This document shows, piece by piece, positions 5,937 to 7,729 of a stretch of DNA of 7,729 nucleotides; position 1 is the first letter of the stretch, and the number at the start of each line of letters is the position of its first letter. Both the position numbers and the translations under genes were made by a program. The notes below the pieces were generated by a model. That model saw nothing but the letters and a program-made list of their open reading frames with translations, was not told the DNA's origin and did not search any database. This stretch comes from Oligoflexia bacterium (GTDB lineage Bacteria > Bdellovibrionota > Bdellovibrionia > Bdellovibrionales > UBA1609): the NCBI GenBank assembly GCA_026914095.1, contig JAPPIY010000058.1:1-7729 (forward strand). Reading direction: 5' to 3'.

Positions 5937-6051
5937 ATACTGATCCTGTTTGAATTTTCCTGCCTTGAATTAGATTCCCACCCCCGCTTTCGCGAGGGCA
6001 TGCTTTCGCGGGAATGACGAGAAATCAGGAAAACTCAAACATGATTGGTAT
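5937..6051. repeat. Repeat element C with 26-nt inverted ends, directly upstream of paralog 2
   Basis: The ends 5937-5962 (ATACTGATCCTGTTTGAATT, then TTCCTG) and 6026-6051 (inverted) match at 22 of 26 positions. This is the best-preserved copy of the A/B/C family and defines its boundaries at 115 bp. The core runs from ATTCCC (about 5974) to GCGGGAAT (about 6015). It contains CCCCGC-TTTC-GCGAGGG and a second CTTTCGCGGGAAT, as if the simple palindrome of element B had been partly duplicated. The element forms most of the 5' leader or promoter region of paralog 2, leaving only the ribosome site between it and the GTG. There is no ORF and no clear target duplication. Confidence 0.8.
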
Positions 6052-6386
6052 ATTTATAGAAAACTATGTTCGTATCAAAAAGTCAATTTTAATAAACAAG
6101 ACATAAGAATCCTCATATAGAAGAGTTTTTAGCAGGCTCTTCATTAAAAAAATCCGGCCATAAAAACAGAGAAGAATAAAAACGAAAAAATAAAAGTTTT
6201 AACAAAAAAGAAAAGCCAAGCTCTCATAATAAAGTTTTCGGCTTTTTTGAAAAAATTATTAAATTTTATTTAGCTCAAAATTTAGACACAACTAAAAAAC
6301 AAAAAAGGCGCAAATAATGAAAGAACCCATTTGTTAAAATATCTGTTATTAAAAGATTTAAAATAAAATTTTTCATAATGGTCTGC
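6052..6386. other. AT-rich intergenic stretch without a gene
   Basis: No coding frame of useful length is visible on either strand. Contents noted are a GAAGAG/CTCTTC hairpin with an 11-base loop (about 6121-6143), the terminator candidate at 6211-6248, and A/T-rich tracts. A TTGACT (minus strand, 6081-6086) and a TATAAA (6053-6058) point toward paralog 2, but they are 22 bases apart, too far for a normal sigma-70 promoter. A pal gene, often found after tolB, is not here. Confidence 0.5.
6211..6248 (+). terminator. Possible bidirectional intrinsic terminator
   Basis: AAAAGCC (6211-6217) pairs with GGCTTTT (6240-6246) and T6 follows on the plus strand. On the minus strand the same stem is followed by a T-rich tract (TTTTCTTTTTTG). 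The 22-base loop is large, which weakens the call. On the minus strand it could end transcripts coming from tolB, some 390 bases upstream. Confidence 0.3.
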
Positions 6387-6516
6387 TTAATTGCGCTTAT
6401 TTTCTGGTTAAAACTCTTTATTTACAAGGCTTTCAAGCTGTTTAGGCTTGCTTTTTAAAAGAAAGCCTGATTTATGTGGATTTTAGAGAGTTTTTAAAGG
6501 TTTTTTGCGCAATTAA
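6387..6516. repeat. 130-bp long imperfect inverted repeat
   Basis: The ends TTAATTGCGC (6387-6396) and GCGCAATTAA (6507-6516) are perfectly inverted. Moving inward, TTAAAACTCT pairs with the complement of AGAGTTTTTAA, and AGGCTTTC (6427-6434) pairs exactly with GAAAGCCT (6461-6468). At the tip is a CAAGC-TGTTTAG-GCTTG hairpin (6434-6450). The whole block can fold into one long interrupted hairpin in DNA or RNA. Its ends differ from those of the other two repeat types. It may be a folded non-autonomous mobile element or a structured RNA. The left arm also contains the 26-codon frame discussed in the findings. Confidence 0.6.
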
Positions 6517-6587
6517 ATAGGCCGCTATGTATTTTTTTGAAAGCTTTACAAATAATGGGCTTTTTAGAAATTATGAAAAAACACATC

Positions 6588-6615
6588 AAAAGCTCGAACT
6601 TCAGTTGCTTTTTTT
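6588..6615 (+). terminator. Intrinsic terminator candidate at the tolB 3' end
   Basis: AAAAGC (6588-6593) pairs with GCTTTT (6607-6612), with inner AACT/AGTT pairs and a TCG bulge; the plus strand ends in T7 (6609-6615). On the minus strand the hairpin begins 18 bases after the tolB stop and is followed by only four T residues, so it is stronger on the plus strand. It may serve both directions. Confidence 0.4.
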
Positions 6616-6633
6616 CAAAAACTCAGAACTCAA

Positions 6634-7729
6634 TTACAAATAAGGGGACCACTTAGGAGACTTATAATGATGGCGATCAAAAGTGATTCGCTCTATAGAA
6701 AGATCATCCAAATTCATAACATAGAGCTGATAAGTTCCGGAAACATCAGAGCTAAAAATCACAAACCGTCCATCAGGTGAAAAACTGGGAGACTCACAGT
6801 TTGCCCAGGCGCCGTTGGCTTTTCTCAAACTGGTTAATCTTCTTAAACCTGTCCCTTGAGCCGAAATTTGAAAAAGATCCATTCTCCCCTTGGACAAACC
6901 AGAAAAAACAATTTCATTTTTATAAGGATGCCAATCTGGATTTGAGTTATAATGCCCCGCATAAGTGAGTGGTTTTATATCCTTGCCGTTGGAGCTCATA
7001 GTATAAATCATGGTCTTTCCGTTTTTATCAGAAGAAAAGGCCACCCGTCTTGTTCGATTATGAATGCTAGGCTCCACATTGATGACACCTCTAGGCCCTT
7101 GAGTTAAAGGCGATAAAGTTAAAGACCTTAAGTTAAGCTTAAAAATATCAAGAAGCCCTATCCCCTGTCCCAATGTCACTAAAAGATTCCTGTCTTGAGG
7201 AAAAAACTCAGAGCCTAAATTTGCCCCGCGGCGAGCGGATAACACCTTCGCTTTATTGGTTTGAAAATCATACAAAAATAAGGCCGCCACACGGGTTTTG
7301 ATTTTTTTATTATAAACAAAAGCGCTATAAGCAGCCTTTGTTCCTCTAGTGGACCAAGAAGGGGAAAGAACAATAGATCGATGATAAGTGATTCTTTTTT
7401 TATTTTCACCATTCCAGCTCATTAAAAAAAGCTCTTTTTTGACTGCGCCCATACTTCTGACAGCCAAAATTTTTGTCTCAAAAATCCCCTTTCTTCCACT
7501 TAATTTTTTTATAATATCATTAGATATTTTATCAATAAGCTGAAGGCTCTTATCTGTTGTCCCCTTATAGGATTTTTTAAATATCCGCTTTTGCAGATTC
7601 ACATTATAGAAATAAATCTCTACAGAAAGGCTGTTTTCATTGATGGAGTAATCAGCAAAAAAAAGAAAATCCGCGCCTGAAAGCTTCCAGTTCTGCCAGC
7701 GAAAGCCCCCAGAGCTTTTTGGGTAAGGT
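6634..7729 (-). CDS. tolB: TolB, periplasmic beta-propeller of the Tol-Pal system (5' end beyond the right edge)
   Basis: TolB is a periplasmic protein that binds Pal and helps keep the outer membrane attached and constricting at division. The frame is open to the window edge, giving 364 visible residues; the family is usually about 420-450, so the signal peptide and some 60-80 residues are missing. The first visible residues, PYPKSSGGFRWQNWKLSGAD then FLFFADYSINENSLSVEIYF, are the N-terminal alpha/beta domain (compare W...GaDyLv.G, and V...LyDv). KLSGRKGIFETKILAV marks the domain boundary. Propeller blades follow: SPSWSTRGTKAAYSAF, EPSIHNRTRRVAFSSDKNGK, NPDWHPYKNEIVFSG, SPSFSPDGRFVIFSSD and a final YQLYVMNLDD..ERIT..SPKWSP. 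A GTG at 7600-7602 could be mistaken for the start but lies inside the domain. No pal follows on this strand. Confidence 0.9.
   Translation of the reverse strand, partial: PYPKSSGGFRWQNWKLSGADFLFFADYSINENSLSVEIYFYNVNLQKRIFKKSYKGTTDKSLQLIDKISNDIIKKLSGRKGIFETKILAVRSMGAVKKELFLMSWNGENKKRITYHRSIVLSPSWSTRGTKAAYSAFVYNKKIKTRVAALFLYDFQTNKAKVLSARRGANLGSEFFPQDRNLLVTLGQGIGLLDIFKLNLRSLTLSPLTQGPRGVINVEPSIHNRTRRVAFSSDKNGKTMIYTMSSNGKDIKPLTYAGHYNSNPDWHPYKNEIVFSGLSKGRMDLFQISAQGTGLRRLTSLRKANGAWANCESPSFSPDGRFVIFSSDVSGTYQLYVMNLDDLSIERITFDRHHYKSPKWSPYL

Noticed and set aside
3993..6051. CRISPR array from the repeated ATACTGATC... units
   Set aside because: Spacing is irregular (hundreds to thousands of bases), copies occur in both orientations with mismatches, and they pair as inverted ends of elements; there are no regular spacers or cas genes.
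6053..6086. Sigma-70 promoter for paralog 2 (TTGACT and TATAAA, minus strand)
   Set aside because: The boxes are 22 bases apart, well beyond the 16-18 needed.
6777..6968. 63-codon plus-strand frame inside tolB
   Set aside because: It is antisense to conserved propeller-blade coding sequence, with no independent support.
7215..7412. 65-codon minus-strand frame inside tolB
   Set aside because: It is an alternative frame of tolB; the TolB frame is clearly the coding one.

Overview
This window is AT-rich and appears to come from a Gram-negative bacterium. The evidence for that is a clear TolB (Tol-Pal envelope system) at the right edge and a bacterial TrmD in the middle. The gene content and the form of TrmD (CGRYGGVD in place of CGRYEGID) would fit a Bdellovibrionota-like lineage, but this is a low-confidence guess. 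All recognisable genes lie on the minus strand. Coding density is low, and the long intergenic gaps are packed with inverted repeats.

Layout from left to right. 1-380: 5' part of an unrecognised gene for an exported or membrane-anchored protein, running off the left edge. 381-976: no intact gene; a 28-nt hairpin and a decayed IS110-family transposase with several in-frame stops. 977-2617: an asparagine-synthetase-like protein without the glutaminase cysteine. 2618-2855: a repeat element of about 120 bp with inverted ends. 2856-3641: trmD (tRNA m1G37 methyltransferase), away from its usual rpsP-rimM-rplS partners. 3642-4273: half-repeats, a possible small RNA with a terminator on the plus strand, and a 182-bp element with perfect 21-bp terminal inverted repeats. 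4274-5920: a second, diverged copy of the asparagine-synthetase-like gene (GTG start). 5921-6633: another repeat element with 26-nt inverted ends directly before the GTG, a 130-bp long imperfect inverted repeat, and hairpin/T-run terminator candidates. 6634-7729: tolB, lacking only its 5' end; its frame stays open to the window edge.

The most interesting feature is the pair of glutaminase-dead, ATP-pyrophosphatase-type paralogs flanking trmD. Both lack Cys at position 2, keep a TGGxDTR pyrophosphate loop and an SELFGG loop, and differ most in the segment between these two motifs. This suggests two enzymes with the same chemistry and different substrates, but no substrate, precursor peptide or partner enzyme is visible here. 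A second theme is a family of short non-autonomous repeats with ends like ATACTGATCNTGTTTGA. At least one copy, whole or half, sits in each gap around trmD and the paralogs. TrmD itself has changes at three acidic positions tied to catalysis in the E. coli enzyme.
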